This document shows positions 22,876 to 23,723 of a stretch of DNA of 23,723 bases, one piece after another. Positions within the stretch are counted from its first letter, which is position 1; each line of letters begins with the position of its first letter. A program made the position numbers and the translations under genes. This DNA comes from an uncultured Roseburia sp. (GTDB taxonomy: Bacteria > Bacillota > Clostridia > Lachnospirales > Lachnospiraceae), in contig CAKRLC010000036.1 of assembly GCA_934358955.1 (NCBI GenBank), positions 1-23,723 of the forward strand, in the 5' to 3' direction. Below the pieces are notes generated by a model that searched no databases, was not told the origin of the DNA, and saw only the letters and a list, made by a program, of their open reading frames with translations.

Positions 22876-23679
22876 ATGGCATTTTTACAGCTGGAATATA
22901 AATCACAGGCACTGATGCGTGGTGTCAGTGTCAAAGTAATCCTGCCTTCTGATGGAATGGCAGGAAATTGGGAACCACCTTACCGGACGCTTTACATGCT
23001 TCCAGGATACAGTGCAACTGCAACAGAGCTTATCACATATCTTGATTTCCGGGGACAGTCAGAATTAAAAGGGATTGCGATCGTCCTGCCGGATGGAGAG
23101 AACCTTTTTTATCAGGACATGCCGGATCGCATGACGTTTTACAGTACCTATGTCGGAAAGGAGCTTGTTGAGGTGACGCGAAAATTGCTTCCATTGTCCG
23201 ATAAACGGGAAGATACATTTATCGGAGGTATTTCCATGGGTGGCTACGGTGCGCTCTATAATGGAATGAAATTCCGTGATACATTTTCCAAAGTGATCGC
23301 GTTCTCGCCGGCAGCAGATGCATGTATGCTTTTGGCTGAAGCAGATGCACCGGGATTTTCGAAGGAACAGTTTTGCGGTATTTTTGGAAATAAAGAACAG
23401 TACTATGCCGGGGACACCAACCTTTGCACAGAGTGGTGCAGAAGTGATGTGGAAAACCGGCCGGAATTATTTTTATGTTGTGGAAAAGAAGATCGTGCAG
23501 TCTATGCGGCCGTAGAAAAATTTGAAACGGCTTTAAAAACTGCAGATGTCCCACATGTTTATATAGAAGGGCATGGCGATCATGAGTTTTATTACTGGCA
23601 GCAGATGATGGACCCGGCATTTTCTTTCCTCGCCGGGATCGAACCGGGAACACGCGATAAGCTTCTGATCCCGGATTAA
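22876..23679 (+). CDS. EstA-type alpha/beta-hydrolase esterase 3 (divergent)
   Basis: Putative esterase of 267 residues, related to but clearly diverged from those at 18140 and 20778. The nucleophile is Ser120 in GGISMGG, the acid Asp206 in CGKEDR, and the base His236 in GHGDHEFYYW. The oxyanion region reads MLPGYSATATE, so Pro replaces the His of LHGY/LHGF. The mid-region after the nucleophile is also shorter, and the C-terminus has an extra tail (AGIEPGTRDKLLIPD). No signal peptide. Start: ATG with TAGGAGAAAAG, 40 nt after the CE1-like gene, so the two are co-transcribed. Catalysis remains plausible because the triad is complete; a substrate different from the other two is likely. Confidence 0.88.
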   Translation: MAFLQLEYKSQALMRGVSVKVILPSDGMAGNWEPPYRTLYMLPGYSATATELITYLDFRGQSELKGIAIVLPDGENLFYQDMPDRMTFYSTYVGKELVEVTRKLLPLSDKREDTFIGGISMGGYGALYNGMKFRDTFSKVIAFSPAADACMLLAEADAPGFSKEQFCGIFGNKEQYYAGDTNLCTEWCRSDVENRPELFLCCGKEDRAVYAAVEKFETALKTADVPHVYIEGHGDHEFYYWQQMMDPAFSFLAGIEPGTRDKLLIPD

Positions 23680-23691
23680 GAGTGTGGCTGA

Positions 23692-23719
23692 CAGCATAGA
23701 AGAAATCCAGGTTATGCTG
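23692..23719 (+). other. Possible hairpin after the last esterase
   Basis: CAGCATA (23692-23698) and TATGCTG (23713-23719) form a 7-bp stem with a 14-nt loop, 13 nt after the stop. The window ends 4 nt later, so a T-tract cannot be checked and termination remains open. Confidence 0.3.
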
Positions 23720-23723
23720 GAAA

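Noticed and set aside
22205..22912. 235-residue open frame on the minus strand, the longest antisense frame in the window
   Set aside because: It lies antisense to the CE1-like esterase, whose catalytic motifs are clear. It has low-complexity Ser/Pro/Phe-rich composition, no recognisable domain and no supported ribosome site.

Overview
The window looks like a chromosomal segment of a low- to mid-GC Firmicute, most likely a gut Lachnospiraceae (Roseburia/Agathobacter/Blautia-like). The basis is purine-rich GGAGG ribosome sites, AT-rich intergenic DNA, lipoprotein signals ending in TACG, YesMN-type two-component systems beside LplA/LplB/YtcP-type importers, and a SigV/RsiV pair. The genus is inference.

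Layout. (i) 1-1159, minus strand: an ECF sigma factor of SigV type and, downstream, the 5' part of its RsiV-like membrane anti-sigma factor, which runs off the left edge. (ii) 1222-1442: a roughly 220-bp, nearly full-length palindrome in the divergent intergenic region. (iii) 1498-10950, module A: YesM-like sensor kinase, a structured 221-nt gap, YesN-like AraC response regulator, terminator, lipoprotein solute-binding protein, two CUT1-type permeases, then a Nif3-like / DUF3237 / Nif3-like trio and a strong terminator. (iv) 11147-18031, module B: a second binding protein and two permeases paralogous to those of module A, followed by a second YesN/YesM pair in reversed order with a 4-nt gene overlap. 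(v) 18140-23679: five alpha/beta-hydrolases: two near-colinear EstA-type esterases, one type-B carboxylesterase, one two-domain CE1-like esterase and one divergent EstA-type esterase. One terminator and a partial copy of the palindromic repeat family lie between them.

How it may work (inference). Two sensor kinases perceive extracellular ligands. Their AraC regulators activate two paralogous importers, which have no ATPase gene here and so would borrow a shared MsmX-type ATPase. The imported compound is processed inside the cell, because none of the five hydrolases shows a signal peptide. No glycoside hydrolase, sugar kinase or phosphorylase is present, which is unusual for CUT1 importer loci. 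The gene set therefore points to import and intracellular de-esterification of a small acylated compound, such as an acylated sugar or a hydroxycinnamate/acetate ester. The two Nif3-like proteins with altered metal ligands and the DUF3237 protein would supply further steps of unknown chemistry. This trio is the least explained part of the window.
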